In this document: positions 23,773 through 37,000 of the stretch, piece by piece
How the letters are laid out: each line of letters starts with the position of its first letter
Numbering within the stretch: the stretch's first letter is position 1
Assembly: GCA_002205965.3 (NCBI GenBank)
Contig: NADL03000534.1
Coordinates: forward strand, 806,001-870,000
Direction of reading: 5' to 3'
DNA length: 64,000 nt
From: Kappaphycus alvarezii
Lineage: Eukaryota; Rhodophyta; Florideophyceae; Gigartinales; Solieriaceae
Program-made: the position numbers and the translations under genes
Notes under the pieces: generated by a model
Databases searched by the model: none
What the model saw: only the letters and a program-made list of their open reading frames with translations
What the model was told of the DNA's origin: nothing

Positions 23773-25346
23773 TTAGGGTTCCTCCGCTTCCATTCTCTCT
23801 CTTTTCTGGCTACGAGAAATCCCAATAATAATAAATATACCGACAATTGCTGCAAGAAAAGCGTACACTGCAGTTATTATGAAGCTTGCTGAGTTATAGC
23901 TTGGTGGGCAATCAGGACGAACCAAAACAGGCTAATATCTCCAGCAGTGAAGAATATTTGTAACGGCGGACCAAACACTGGCAGGACCAGTAACGAGGAA
24001 ACCCATAAGACCAGGATTAAACATGAAACCCATCTCAAACGCGTAAGAAGACTGTTAATTGAGCGGAATCTTTGACATTCAGGACAAAATGCAGTTATTG
24101 TCAGTAGTGGGACAAGGGAAGGTTGTTGAGTTAGTGCATATATCGTTTGAACGCTTATAACTCCTGCAAGAACTTCGAGCTCGACGACAGAAAATGTCAG
24201 TAAAGCGGAATAACTACCTTATTCGCATGAAATGAAAGAATTTGGCAGATAAAAAAGGCTTACTTGGAGCATCTCGAGAATTTATACATGTGCTGATAGA
24301 GGTATCTCCAGCAAAAAAATTCACTTGATCCGGGTTTTCCAGGAATGCCCCAACAAGGGCAAACACATTGGCGCCCAATACCAATAATTCGGATGCAAAG
24401 TAAAGAACCGCCGTCGCAAGGAGAAGTTTTCTCTCTATACGCCCCCGAATAACTTTCGAAGCAGAGACAACTTTCTCTTTGGGTACTCAAAGTCATCATC
24501 CTCACTATTTGTGTTCAGCTGGACGTCCTCCATATCTGTAACGCTTTCCGAGTCAACTGTGTCCTCAAGACCTTCACTGAGAAACTCTTTTAGTTTGTCA
24601 TCCCATACTGCCTTGTTTTGAGTTAACTCTAATGCTGCAAGAGTCATTTTTAGCCCTTCATAGTATAGCCTTGTAAATATCGCGGTACCCCATGTAAGGA
24701 ATGCGCCACTAGCATCAAGAGCACCATCGTCTGGGGATGCCTTCGTGATTGACGCAACAAGAGCTGCAGATACTTTCACAGCACCAATGGTCAACAAGCG
24801 AGCTATGAGGATGAAAATAATACGTGCGAAAGAATGGTCTACTTTCGGCTCCCAATCAGATGCGAGGCCGTAAAATACTGTGGCGAGACCAACGGCGGCT
24901 GCACTTAGTAGAACAGAAATAGCGTAACGAAGCTGTGACTTCCCTAATATTGGTTGAGGATTATTGGGATCTCGGATGCATCTTCCGTTCTCATCCAGTA
25001 TTGGAACTTGGGAGGGTAGTAAAGATGGAAGCGTCGTTTCAATTTCGGGAACTTCTTCGGGTGGCAAAGAAAATGCTGGACTAGCTGAGGGTTGAGGCCC
25101 CGAAGGCGCTTCGGTTGGTCCGAGCGGGGGCTTCGGTACGACAGAAACTTGCCCTGGTGTTTGACCTGGAGGTATAGCTGTCGGTCTGGCAGCCTCATCT
25201 ATAATATCCTGAAGAGCGCTTGGTAAAGGGCTGGGACTTCTCGGAGGAGATGGAGACGGAAAGTCTGGGAGTTCCGGCAAAGCTTGAGAGTTAACACCAG
25301 TAAAGATGCAGCACGCGCTTAGAAAAATCAGCAGTAGTTCATTCAT
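23773..25346 (-). CDS. Secretory multi-pass membrane protein of unknown function
   Basis: I do not recognise this family. The ATG at 25346 gives a clear signal peptide (MNELLLIFLSACCIFTGVNS) and then about 90 residues of Pro/Ser/Glu-rich sequence. About six hydrophobic segments follow: YAISVLLSAAAVGLATVFYG, FARIIFILIARLLTIGAV, a third near ALDASGAFLTWG, then, after an acidic stretch (VDSESVTDMEDVQLNTNSED), ATAVLYFASELLVLGANVFA, WVSCLILVLWVSSLLVLPVF and IITAVYAFLAAIVGIFIIIG. One-base breaks occur near 24457 and near 23905. A 100-base intron (24164-24263, GTAAGCC to CTTGCAG) splits the fourth and fifth segments. The end is RMEAEEP then TAA at 23773-23775. The signal peptide and proline-rich ectodomain point to the endomembrane system or surface. 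It could be lineage-specific. Confidence 0.6.
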
Positions 25347-27600
25347 CTCAAAAAAATAGCCAGGTATAAGTTCTTTTCAAGTCTTCTGTAGTCTTTCCGA
25401 TCAGTACACAATTCAGCTCGGAACCGGAGGTTTCTTTTCACGGTACCGCTATGAAGCTTCCAATATTTGGCATTACCCCTGAATACAGCTGGTAGTTTGC
25501 ATACAGATGGAAGGTCAAGATGTGGTCTCGCTTACTTGATAAAGAGGTTCTAAATGAGCTCTGAGATCCGAGGGTTGATATATGTGCAGCTTTTACGATT
25601 TACAAGACATTTCAGTAGGCTCCCCGATCAATAACATCTCAGCAGGCCACCGACAGAAACACCCCTGCTGGAAGATATACCTTTCGAGCACTTTGATCAT
25701 GGTACATTTGAATGATCAATGTCGGAGGATGTCCCTAAAATGCCTGTAGGGTTCGAGACTTTACTGAATACTTCCCCGAATACACCGATGAAGAGAAATT
25801 TGGGTGCCATTTAATCTCTTCTTGGGCGACGGATTTGGCCGCCGGACTAGTTTTAGGTGAGGTCCATGTTCAGGTTGGTACTGTACAATATTTTTTCTGG
25901 TTAATACTTTAGTGCAGTACTTTTTTAATACTAGGAGACTGCGTCAGGACAGAGGTAGTTCTGTTTTGTTGCAACTCTGCCGTTGCAAATGCCTCAGATT
26001 TCAAATTACAATCATTCCATAAAACTGGGCGGGGAGCCCAAAACTTTTGGGGGGAAGGTTTGGGTGTTTTAATCTTCGGTGCCTCTCTTCTTCAGTGAAC
26101 TTGGGATTGAAGCCCGGTTTCTAGTTCGCAATCATTACAACAAGATGGTGGCCTCATCAGTTGTGGGTTACTTTAAATTTTAGCTCAGTCTGCGCTAAGT
26201 GTATCCGAGTAAGGTCCGTCCGCTGCAATACATATATGTTATCAATCCATGAAATAGTAAAGTAAACTACTCTTTGAACGGCCAGGAAGGGAATAAACAA
26301 GTCCTCATTTTGTCTGGTCAAAGTCTCGGATTTTAACTTTTAACATGAATGTAACGTACAAACTGTTGCTTGCGCGGGACGCCCCGCTCTAGAAGGGACC
26401 AGATCAGCAGAGTTGCTGTTAATCCCAACTAACTGTCTTCGTATGGGAGAGGGTGGGCCTGAGAATGATGTCTGTCAGAAGCTCCAAAAGAATCCTGTAG
26501 TCATTTCTGACTTCCTCAAACTCACCAGTGCCGATAAAGTTACCTTCAAAAACAGATCAAGTGCGGACGGTTTTAACCGTTTGGTGATTCTGTCGCAGGA
26601 AAAGTGGGGCCATTCCCGGTTATTAGTTTTCGCGCATGAAGCATTTCTTGCGCCGGTTTCCGTCGGATAAGAAGCACCGTGTTTCTTTTTAATGCTGAAA
26701 GCGATGACTAGAGCAGTTATTAGCATGTTCCTAACAGGTTGTTATCATCTACTTTAGAAACAAATGCTGCTAGATTTTACTCGCTACGGGTGTTAACCAG
26801 AAGTAGAATCCCTGACATGTATTTACCCACGAATAGAAATATTCCTCAACTGAACTTGGATGAGGCAAAATCGCGCATACGGATGGGCACCTCGGCGCAG
26901 CTGCACCATTCACGCAATGAACATACTGTATCTCTGTCAAATCCAAGAATCCGTGAACCAACTACAGCGCTACATACATATCTTAGTTGGTCCCGATTGG
27001 GCATGGAAAGATATTTAACTGGCTTACTCATTATTTATCTGTAGTGTGCCCTGACTGACCGATTATCCAATTAAGAGCTAACTCGATGGTCCACGACGGC
27101 CTCGTGCAGAGGGGCGCGCGATATGATGGACATAGCCACCGACCACCGCAAGGCGCAACTGATGCGTTGATAGATGTGCGTGCAGACAGTAGCCAATGAG
27201 AAGTGGGATTTCCTAGCAACGAGGGGTGCGAACTATTCCATAAATAACACAATTTCGTGAGGGGCATCGAGAGAGTCAAAAACCAAGGGCTAGAATCGGA
27301 ACCCCGGATCACGGGAAGGGTGCGAGGGGGCACTATGCATCTTGACAGCTTGTGTCGAGGCCTTGGACGTTGCGGTGGTGCGTGGGGGCGGCAGCACCAC
27401 CCGCAACCTGCGCCACTTTCGTGACTGACGACTGCCTGAACGGGGACGTCACCTCGACGTCACACACGATGGGCCGGTCTGTTAGGCCGGCTTCAGGGTC
27501 CCGTGGGGTTGCATAAGGGTGTCGCCTGGCCTTTAGTCCGTACCAGGGACGAGGTTTTCATCTTCAAACGCTTTATGCTGATCATGTGATGAATAGGCGT
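25347..27600. other. Gene-poor boundary of the transposon block
   Basis: No conserved frame is recognised. An isolated GTACTGTAC at about 25881 lies 535 bases before the membrane-protein start. Open frames at 26413-26670 and 26739-27044 (plus) match nothing I can name; they may be decayed gag sequence of the Copia element that follows. Confidence 0.35.
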
Positions 27601-30600
27601 TTCATCATTACAACTTGCAGCGAGTCGCAGTCGCAGCACTTGCAAGGAATCGTTTGCAGCGGCGGGAGTCCTCAGTGCAAATTCTCACCGAATTCATGAA
27701 GAGTGAGGAAGACGTGGGACACACCGAGGCAGCAGATGATGGAGAGGCTGATACGAACTTTACGAACGAGAACACAGAATTGGACGCTCTAGACCAGGTC
27801 CGGTGTGACGAAGGAGACGAAGATGTTGATAGATTCGACAGATCCACACACTTCGTGGAGTCTCAGGAGCCGGTGGAAGAAGCGGCCCGCCACATCGTCT
27901 CAAACCATGTAGCAGCTGGTGTATGTTCAAACAAAACCCCTAACCTTTCGCCCCCGACTGAAGTCACCGCGGATACGGAGATTCACCCCTATCCGACTCG
28001 CTATTCAGAAGAAGAGTCGCAGATCTTCATGATGGACAAATGCGTCGGAGAGTAGGGTAAAGAAGTCCAAAGTCGCCGTCTGCTAGGCTTTGTAACTCAC
28101 ATTGGTGCCCAAAAATCAGCTGTCGGTCGCAAGGAACTGAATCAGATACTGACTGCTTTTGGTATCCATAAATGGAGGACACTCCCTTCCCAGGACATAT
28201 TACGCTTCGACGACGCCTGCCATCAATCACTCGGATGCATCTCATTGCCTTTGGAGACCCTACATGGTGCCACTTCCGTCCTAGTCAACACGGATATCGT
28301 TGATGCCGACATTTCTGGCCTCCTCGGGATGGTCTTCATGGATAGGGAGTCCTTGACCCTTGCACTGCCTCTAATCGGTTCATAAATCCCACAATGCATA
28401 CTCTTGCTGATGGGAGTGTCTCATACATTGACCAGTGAGCTATAACTATGAAAAGATTTTCAAGCAATCACATCTATGTCCTTTATAGGTCCTACACCCG
28501 AGTTCAATTCACCAAAGCGCAGTTTACACGAATATGCCTGCAGTTCTTCCACCCGACGTCGAAGAAATTGTTCAACCTTATCTCCCGCTCACGTCCTGAA
28601 GAAGCGACTCACGAGACATTAAGGACACTTGAGAAGATATCGAAACGCTGCAATCCTTGCCAAAGGATTCAGTATGCATCTAATCGCTTCTGCGTCTCTT
28701 TTGGTTTTGAAGAAGCCAGGTTCAACGAGAGGATCCTGTTGAAAATCATATACATTGATGGAGATGCGGTGCTTCGTATTGTTGACGATGATCTCGCTTC
28801 AGCGCAGCCAGATTACTCAATAATGTGTCCATGGGACATATCTAGCGGAATATAATCGAATGGTGGGCGAGCATCTATATTGGCCTACCAAACAAGATTC
28901 CTACCGACAGCGGTTCTGCCTTTGGCCCGAAGTTCATCCAACTCGCAAGGATTGCCAATGTCGAAGTCAGCCGTACAGGTGTCGAAGCTTACCCAAGCCT
29001 CGGTATCGAAAAACGGTACCACAATCCAATTCGCCTGACGTTCTGTAAGATTATAGCAGCGAACCCGATGGTCAGCTAGGGCCTCAGCTAGGGCTTTGCA
29101 CTTGCGTGTGAAGTCAAGGCCATGAAAGACACCCGTGGGCCCGAAGGATTAGTGCCATCAGCGTTAGTTTTTGGAGAATTCTTTCAGATTCGCACCCCTT
29201 CCGAGACCCAACAAAGTCACCCAAAGGTACAAGAAAGAGCCGAAATTGCCACATTGGCACGAGGGAAATGGCAGAAAACATGGTTTCCTTGCATCTGAAG
29301 TGTGCTTTCAGGCGCGCGGTGCCTCCAGACAGCAACAGAGCTTATGAGCCAGGGGAGAAAGTGCTGGTCTCGCGCGAGAAGGTCGTTTCGAACCGCATCG
29401 GTGAATGGATTGGACCCTTCGCCCCTTCGCTGTGGAAAACTTTGATCCGGATCAGAAACTTATCTTCGTACGCGAGTCTATCTGAAGCCCAGCAACATCT
29501 TTTGAGCCCGAATCTCGCGCAAGCGCTACTGAACGACATTGCGACATGCCGAAAAAACTTAAAGCCGCCTTTTGAAGACCGCAACCTCTCAATCAAAGCA
29601 TTCAATCCAAATAATGAACGTGACTTAGAACCAGAGACGAATGAAGCAAAGATGACATAAATAAGCGCTCTTTTACAACAAGGAACCTTTAAGGTACTTT
29701 TTCGCGAAGAAGTACCCCATGACGCAAACGTCTTATAGGGACGCTTGGTTCTTTCCCTCAAGTCGACCATCGATGGGAAGACAAAGTACAAGGCCAGATA
29801 CGTCATCAGATGACATCGCGACAAGACGAAGCACAAACTTGCCCACTTATCAAAAAACTTTCATCTGCTATCAGTTCTCCTGCTCTTAGGCTTGGCAGCC
29901 ATCTTCGAATTTGATGTCTGGACTGCTGACAGCACTCAGGCATACATTCAATCTACCGAACCACTCGCCCGTGACATGTTCATCTACAAGCCTGCCCCAG
30001 AGTTCGAACTGAACCACGACCAATGCTTGAAGCTTTTCCGTCCCTGTATGGCTTATGTGACGCCGGAGACCTATGAAACATATCTATTGACAAAAACCAC
30101 CGCGAATAACTCGGCATAAAGCCGCTTCCTTGTATTACCGACTTATTCAAGGTCTACTCACTGGGCTCAGCGGTGCGTATATCAACGATCTCATACGATG
30201 TGCAAATCAGAAGTCCTGACGGATATAAGACCAAATACGTCAGAAGTTCGAGATGAAAAACGACGAGGAGCTTCCCGCAGAGGACACAGGGTTTATCGTC
30301 GGCAAGGATGATGATGGATCCTTCTATATTGACCAGAGCCATCATCTCATGTAGCTTGAGTGCCTACCACCAGACCCATCATTTCCCCACTTACAGTCCA
30401 TGCGTAAGAAATTAGGTTGGCTAGCTAACTCAAGGCCAGAACGACTCTTCGAAATGTATCTGCTATCTCAAGTCACCGAACAAATGTACGAAAATGAACG
30501 CCAATCTATAATTCGCCGACTGAACAAGGCCTTCAAGTACGCAATTGAAAATCGACCTCACCTCCGTATTGAAAAGCTTGATTCTGCCTCGTTGCGCTTC

Positions 30601-31110
30601 ATCAGACTTTCCAACTTATCGTTTGCCAACAATCGTGACATGTCTTCCCAGCTTAGGTATATATGCTCCTTGGCGACACATGCAAAACTGTCATTCCCCT
30701 CTTATTTATATCTTACAAGGCACGCCGCGTCACCGGATCTGCTATGTATGGTGAAGTCATTGCCTTCAGCGACATTTTTGATATAGCAATCGTTATCGCA
30801 CAGGAGTTGGAGCGCATGCTCTCCTGAAGCGTACCAATCCAACTTCTCACGGACAGCAATTCCCCCTTTGACGTCATTTAAAAGGGATCCCGGACAACCG
30901 AAAAAAGGATGATGCTAGATATCTCAGCAGCAAGAGAAGGATTCCGCAATAAGGATATTTAGGATATTGGATTCGTCCGAAGTCCACACAACTTGGCCGA
31001 CGCCCTTACAAAGCCAATGTGTGAAACAAAGCTTCGGCAAACTGTAGCAGCAGGCCACCTAGATATTCAACCACAACAGTGGATCTTCCGCACTAAGGAC
31101 GCCAATTAAT
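27600..31110 (+). mobile_element. Ty1/copia retrotransposon A, decayed (PR-INT-RT-RH order)
   Basis: Domains appear in copia order on the plus strand, across many stops and frame changes. A protease-like region at about 28090-28380 includes LVNTDIVDADISGLLGM. Integrase follows at about 28620-29100, with CNPCQRIQ ending its zinc-binding part, then KIIYIDGD around the first catalytic aspartate and the segment around LPNRI. A post-integrase segment with YEPGEKVLVSREKVVSNRIG lies at about 29340-29400. Reverse transcriptase is at 29890-30060 (FDVWTADSTQAYIQSTEP, the copia MDVxTAFL motif). An RT-RNase H connection and RNase H run from 30400 to 31110 (KKLGWLANSRPERLFEM, then MMLDISAAREGF and NLADALTKPM). 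No LTRs were identified. It is the same family as the element at 53.3-56.4 kb. Confidence 0.75.
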
Positions 31111-31730
31111 TTATTTAATGAATAACTGAAAGCCCTTTGCTTCTTCCAACATGGAAGTTTTAGGACCACCACAAAGGTGCAGCTTTTCTGCTGAAAGTCT
31201 GGTCGAACAAGTTTCAGCACTGTCAAGAATGAAACCCCTGAACGAATACACCTTGACGCAAGTGTCAGTTTTCAGTAGCACATGTAAAAACTGCGACAAG
31301 CGCAAGAGAAACCCCCATGCCTATAACCAGCAATGAGCCCAAAAGAAGCTGAACGCCGATTTACTGAATCCCAAAGCCTGTTTTCGCAAAACAACTTACT
31401 TCCGCGGGGCTTGCGCAAATTTAATCCCCGGTAAGCACCGCGAATGACATCGATAAATTGACGCATCTTCCTAAAATGCTTCGCACACCCCATTATCAGA
31501 TCTTTCACGATCTTCAACACAATTTCGTTGATGAGGAATCTTATTCCAGTAACAGTCGCCGCACGTATGCAATCCGGATCTCTGCCCAGGCCGATCAGAA
31601 GATCTTTCGCATCGAAATTGAAATATGATGCAAGGCGGGAATCATTATCACGCGCTCTCGGTCTACCCAACACAGATACCCCTGGATCCCTCTTGCAAAA
31701 TGCCATTTTTTGCGCCCATGCTTTGTACAA
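31111..31730 (-). CDS. Hypothetical protein, possibly membrane-anchored
   Basis: Not recognised. Minus-strand frames give a basic, alpha-helical stretch (FLINEIVLKIVKDLIMGCAK, then MRQFIDVIRGAYRGLNLR). One frame over follows a hydrophobic segment, LLGSLLVIGMGVSLALVAVF, then a cysteine-containing tail ending FQLFIK at 31111. Two frame changes are needed, as in the known host genes. A TACTGTA cluster lies at 31917-31936, about 190 bases upstream, as for host genes. It sits inside the transposon block, so it could equally be transposon-derived. Confidence 0.3.
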
Positions 31731-32017
31731 TGAAGCTCAAAAATTCAATTTTTTTAAATTTTGGCCCTTTTGTTATATTCGCTTTATAGTTTTTGATCAT
31801 TTTGAACCTTGCTTGATAATTGCCGCACACTGAATTGCGCCATAGGGGGGGTGTCAATCAACCACATATATTCAGTAAGTCCATAAAAGTACACTATATA
31901 TTGTAATAATATAATTTACTGTAATGTACTGTACATTTGGTTGTGTAAACGCCCACGCCGTGAGCTTTGCTGGGCACGCGGGTTTTCTTTATTACTTTCC
32001 TCGCTTCTACAGGGATA

Positions 32018-32211
32018 GCAAATCAACAAAGAAAGATTTTTTATCATGGAGAAGTACCGCAAAGTTGACTACCGTCCGCTGTATCGTTGAGGCGCCCATC
32101 CAGCCCTTCTCTTCGCAAATCAACAAAGAAATCTTTATTATCCTGGAGAAGTACCGCAACGTTGACTACCTTCCGCTGTATCGCTGAGGTGCCCGCCCAG
32201 GCCCTTCTCTA
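32018..32211 (+). repeat. Tandem duplication, two copies of 97 bp
   Basis: Two adjacent copies start at 32018 and 32115 with GCAAATCAACAAAGAAA and share GGAGAAGTACCGCAA and TTGACTACC. They differ at scattered positions. They lie just outside the pogo-like transposase remnant and may be subterminal repeats of that or another element. Confidence 0.6.
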
Positions 32212-32522
32212 ACAATAAAGCAACCCTGATTTTATTTACTAAGCGCTGCAATATACCACGTAGATCGCAACAGCGCAGAACGCTTTGAGCCGAGACCTGG
32301 TCTCACAACAAGAAATATGAAAAGTTTCGAAAAATTGTACAATCTGGAAACCAAACCCGCCATTCGATTGGCCGCGAAAAGGGGATATTTCCAGATATTT
32401 TTTAACTAGAATTGGACCATTTCTTGACTTTCACCTAGATTTGCCGCATCACCAATCCAGAGCCCCCATCTCCACTCCTGTCGCTTAAATGTGGGCAGTG
32501 CTCATGAGCCTTCTGCGTCGAA

Positions 32523-34030
32523 TTACCCAGTCGCTGAATACAGCAAAGAACCACCAATAGTATCAACAAGAACGTCAATGAATATTGCTGCCGCTGCTAA
32601 AGCCGCCTTCACCTTTCTTTTGCCACTTACCATTGTACCCGAGCGCGTTTCTCCTCCTTGCTGTAAGAAGGTGACTTGAAACATTCTCGCAACCTCATTC
32701 TTTATGTAACAGCGGTAAATCTTTCCGCCTTCTCCAGAAACACGCCCTGACGCTTTTTCCTTCTCGATCCAATGTAAAGCTCTACTTTTCTCCTTCTGCA
32801 CCTTCTCGCGTCCGTGATCCTCCTTCTGTCTCGCTTTCTTCTCAAGCTTCTTCTGTTTTACCAACCGCTCTTCCTGCTCCCGTGCTATGATTTCATCATG
32901 CGTAAAGTTCTCATCAGGAGTCGGTGGGGTGAACAATAGACGTGTCTAGGGAGGCACATTGGTTCTTGTTTCGGTTGGTGCGCTGGATTTTGAGGCCGTA
33001 CCGCCTCCGCGTAAGACATCGCTCACTGTCTCCAATTTTGGAAACACTGCCTTCATCCTATGCAGTACAGTTGATGGTCTAGCCCCATTGGCGAAGATTG
33101 CTGCCATCTCTTAGTACGTTTGAGCATCGCTCTGGCGCTCTGGCGCTCCGGACGTTCTATTTCTCCGTGTCTATCCTTTCTCCGAAATCGTTTGCCGAAC
33201 TCCGCTTGGAATGGGAAAAGCCCGGTCTCCACAAAACTGGATACGATGTACTGACAGGTGATTTTTTCATAGCTATATACTCCACAAGCGAGGTTAAAGC
33301 GGACCTGTCTATAGTCGTAAGTGCCCTGAGAACAAAATTCGTCTCGCAACTTCCGTTCTGAATCCTTCAATCGCTTGTTAATAGCTTGGTCGCACGGCTC
33401 GAAGGAGTGACTAGTGTTGGCAGGGGAGAGTACAAAGATGATGTTTTGACGACGGCACTCCTCCAACCATGCATCCCCATAGCTCGATGAATGCCCATCC
33501 AAGGTGAGCAGTATCGTATCACTCCCGAACGTAAGATTTGATGTGTTTAGCGATAGACTTAACTACGGCCTCAATCAAGGCCATCCTCATAGAGCTGTTC
33601 TCACTTAACTGCATAACAGCAACCGAAGAAAGAAACCATTCCGGCCGTGCGAAGCGCCCAAAAATCCCCGATTTGGCTTCATCTTGACGAAAACCCTGGA
33701 TAAAAGAAAAACAATTCTCACTGATGCACTTTCCCTACACAACGAAGGACAGAAGGGTCTTTAGGCCGCTAGCAGAAACACAGACGACTAAAGTTATATG
33801 TTTAGTTGAGGCTTAAGTTGTACTGCATCTCTTAAACCCGCCATGGTGACTTGACTGACATGAATACCTTTTTTTTTGCTATTCGTGAAATCCTCAGCTA
33901 GTTTGTTCAAGATTACATACACGATGTGGGTTTTTAAGCGAGCATAGGTTCTCTTCCCTAGTCTCGAGATAATATCAAAGAACTGTTGGACATTCTCCTG
34001 TATTTCCGCCTAATTCTTGCTTATCTTCTT
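32523..34030 (-). mobile_element. Pogo/Tigger-like DDE transposase remnant (DDE_1 family)
   Basis: The minus-strand frame at 33502-33053 begins MDGHSSSYGDAWLEECRRQN and continues IIFVLSPANTSHSFEPCDQA. This is the second-aspartate region of pogo-type DDE_1 transposases (LDGHxSH, then PPxxSHxLQPLD). Upstream frames give ARPEWFLSSVAVMQLSENSS, which fits the usual preceding helix region. A lysine/glutamate-rich C-terminal part follows (32523-32936). Frame changes and stops show it is inactive. Terminal inverted repeats were not located. Confidence 0.65.
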
Positions 34031-34399
34031 TGGCTCCTGTTCTTGAAAAGTTAGCTTACGATGCCGCGCTCATAGCGCACATAAATCCTAGATACCCCGT
34101 TCTTATATCCTTTCCTACTGTCCGGCTACAACCTCTATTATGTAGCGAAGCCATTCGTATCCAATAGCTGCTCCCATCTCCCACGCTATGAGCAAGCGAT
34201 GTACAAACATCTGCTCTTCCTCGACCATGAGGACAGTTGCTCTTCACTTTCGACGCCTTCAATTCGCCACGGCCGTGGATCATTTTTCCTTAATGTATTT
34301 TGATATGACGTAAAAGACACAGTGCGGGATAGTTGTTGTAGCTGTAATCTCGAGGTGAGACATGGTTAGGGCGCATTACGCACGACGATGGATGAACTG

Positions 34400-37000
34400 G
34401 GCTGCCTTGAGGCGGTTGGCGGTCCGCTACCCTAGACGGAGAGGAGTTTGGATCACTAGGGGGAAGGGTGTGTTCAACGAGCGCGGAGATACCTTATTCT
34501 TGCAGTACCGGTGGATGACATCCCGGAGTACATTGTGCCGGCGCGTTTGTCCATCTTCATACTTACAGGTAAGAGGGTGTTTGCCGAGGGGGTCCAGAAG
34601 AGAGGAAACATCTGAGGAGCGCCGGGCGCAAACAGGGCAACATGAACGCCCAGAGAACATCGGGATACCAAGGCGAATGGAAGCGACAAATTTACAAGCA
34701 TCAGAGGACAAAAAGGTGCCTCAGTGGGGGTGAGTGAGTGCGGAAAATACGGAACAAGAAGGTTTGGTACGCAGAGAGAGCAGGTGGGCACTTTCAGCAG
34801 GGCCAGACGAAAGGGAAAAAAGTTAGACCTTAGCAAGATGGAGTTCAGAGGTGATGGTAGACTATAGCTTGTCGCCAGGAACAGGAAATCCGCACATTTC
34901 GAAGAGAGCAGTGCTGCTCAAGGAGGAGAAAAGGGAAGGATACCGATAGGATAAAAGAGATATCGCTGAGCGAGGGATTTCCTCCAGGTGACGATCGGAG
35001 GGGGCGGGAAGAAAGATAGAGAGGAGAGGGAACGTGTCGATGAGGGATGCGGCGTAAGCGACTTCAACGATGTCAAAAGTGTGAAGGAAACCAAGTCCAT
35101 ACAGAGACAGTAGAAGTAAAGCATGTACCCAAGCACGCTCTGAGTGGGGAACTTGCAGCTGCTGGAATAATTACCTCTCCCCCTCATCGAAGCAAACGGC
35201 TAAAGCCGTAGATTGACAGGGGGAAGTGTTCGCAGCATGTGCATGACCTTACCCGCACTGTCGCAAAAACGGTGGAATTGAAACGTAAGCTGAGCGCTAT
35301 CGATCCCCTGGAGGGCCGTAAAGATCCGGTCGATGTCCTTTTGAACAGTGGTGAAGGATTCAGTGACGTAAAAATCAGGGCCAATGGGAGACCCCAAGAC
35401 AGGGAAACCAGACGGGAGGATAAACGGGCACGGTAGGCGGATAGGAGGAGAGGCTAATGAAAGTGCGTGGAACTAATTCTTGCTCATGTTGAGCGTGACA
35501 CCGGAAGAAGCCCAACTCGTCTGGAAAAATACGCAGGGCTGTGCCAGCTTGGGAATGATGGACGAGGGTAGTAAAATCATCTGCGTACCAAGCATTCAGA
35601 GCGGCGATTACCTGTCATGAAAGCTTATAATCAATGGATGCAAAGAAAAAAAAACAACAAAGGGCCAAGAAGGTCCTCCTGCTGGGTACCAGTAGCGCTG
35701 AGAATGTGATAGGAGCCGAAGAGAAGCTCTGTGATGTCCCCGTAACAGCAATAGAACCAACGTGCAATACCAGGGCATATGTGGGGACGGAGTCCAGGAT
35801 GCGTTGTCTGGAGATGCGATTAAAGGCGTTGTGAATATCGACTTGGATAAGAACATTGGAGACACGCCGTCGGAGCCCACAGCGGTCGAAGGATCTATAC
35901 TGTGAATTGCACGGCGAAAATCGGCAACCGAGAACTTAGACGAATCAGGGAGGCAAGTAGGAGACTGCTACGTGATCGGGGCAGGTGGCGAAGGGTGGAG
36001 GTTCTGGAAGGAGCGGGGGGTAGCGTCGGTAGGAGGAAACGGAGCCTGAGCTTGAAGCAAAGCTGCGGTCGCCCGCTAGGGGCTTCTGCGGTAGAGGTGA
36101 CGGCGGCAACGGCGATGAAACGAACTCGTATATGGGGGGACAGGGGATGGGGGGAAGGGGAGAGGACTTGAAGGGGTGGAGGCGAAGATAAATTGGGCCT
36201 CAGCAAAAAGTTCATCACACAGGCGAGCGGATGATCAACTTATCGGGTCCCCCAGGGAGAGCAGGGATCTGAACGTCGCCAGCTGAGGCTGCGGGGACGA
36301 TTGTGTCTGAAGATGAGTTCGGAGATGGAAAGAAGCTCGAGGAGAACCCGGTCCATGTGGTAGTTGGACGGAGCGGAGATGAAGCGACGAGCGAATGAAA
36401 GTAGAGATCGTAGGCGGCCGCTTTAATTTGACGGTAAATATAGGAGAGAAAGGGGGTACGCAAGGACAGTACAGACCGAAAAGTTAGAGCAGGTTGAGCC
36501 GGTAGGGTGGGATTCAAGGAGACTGACATCTTAAGTTGATTTCATTTCAGAGTCGGAATCTGGATAAGGAATATGTTCAGGGGCAGCAAAGCGGCCTGCA
36601 ACACTGCTGTAATCGAGGGTAGGCTTGGGAGGGGAGGGAAAAATTTACGCGGAGAGGGCCATGGAGAAGGCGGGTATCGGGGCGGGGTAGGTGCAGTGTT
36701 ATGGGGACGAGCAGGAACAGAGATCCTACCTTCTGTATCGGGGGTCCCTGCCAGTGGACGGTGGTGCTTTTAAATGGCGAAGTTGGGAGAGATAGGGGGC
36801 AGCGGGTATATATCTTGCATTTTGCCGACCGAAGTGAGCGTAGAGAAGACAGCATTTCAGTTTCCTGTAGGGCAAGGGAAAAGGACGGATCCGGTATCCA
36901 AGAAGCAAGTGTCCGATTTGAGCCGCTAAATTTTGACTCGAAGACCAGACCAGACCACTTGTAATTCAGCAAGATTTTCGGAAACCGCAAGGTCGTGAAC
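34400..37000 (-). mobile_element. Non-LTR (LINE) retrotransposon remnant
   Basis: Minus-strand frames give reverse transcriptase pieces: RVSNVLIQVDIHNAFNRISR (RT palm motif with the first catalytic Asp) at about 35820-35880, then the WYADD catalytic motif at 35576-35590. Next comes LGSPIGPDFYVTESF with KVMHMLRTLPPVN at about 35200-35400. A C-terminal zinc-knuckle-like region follows at about 34480-34640 (CPVCARR, then GKHPLTCKYEDGQTRRHNVL), a layout seen in LINE-type elements of algae and marine animals. It is broken in many frames. The 5' limit near 37 kb is a guess. Confidence 0.6.
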
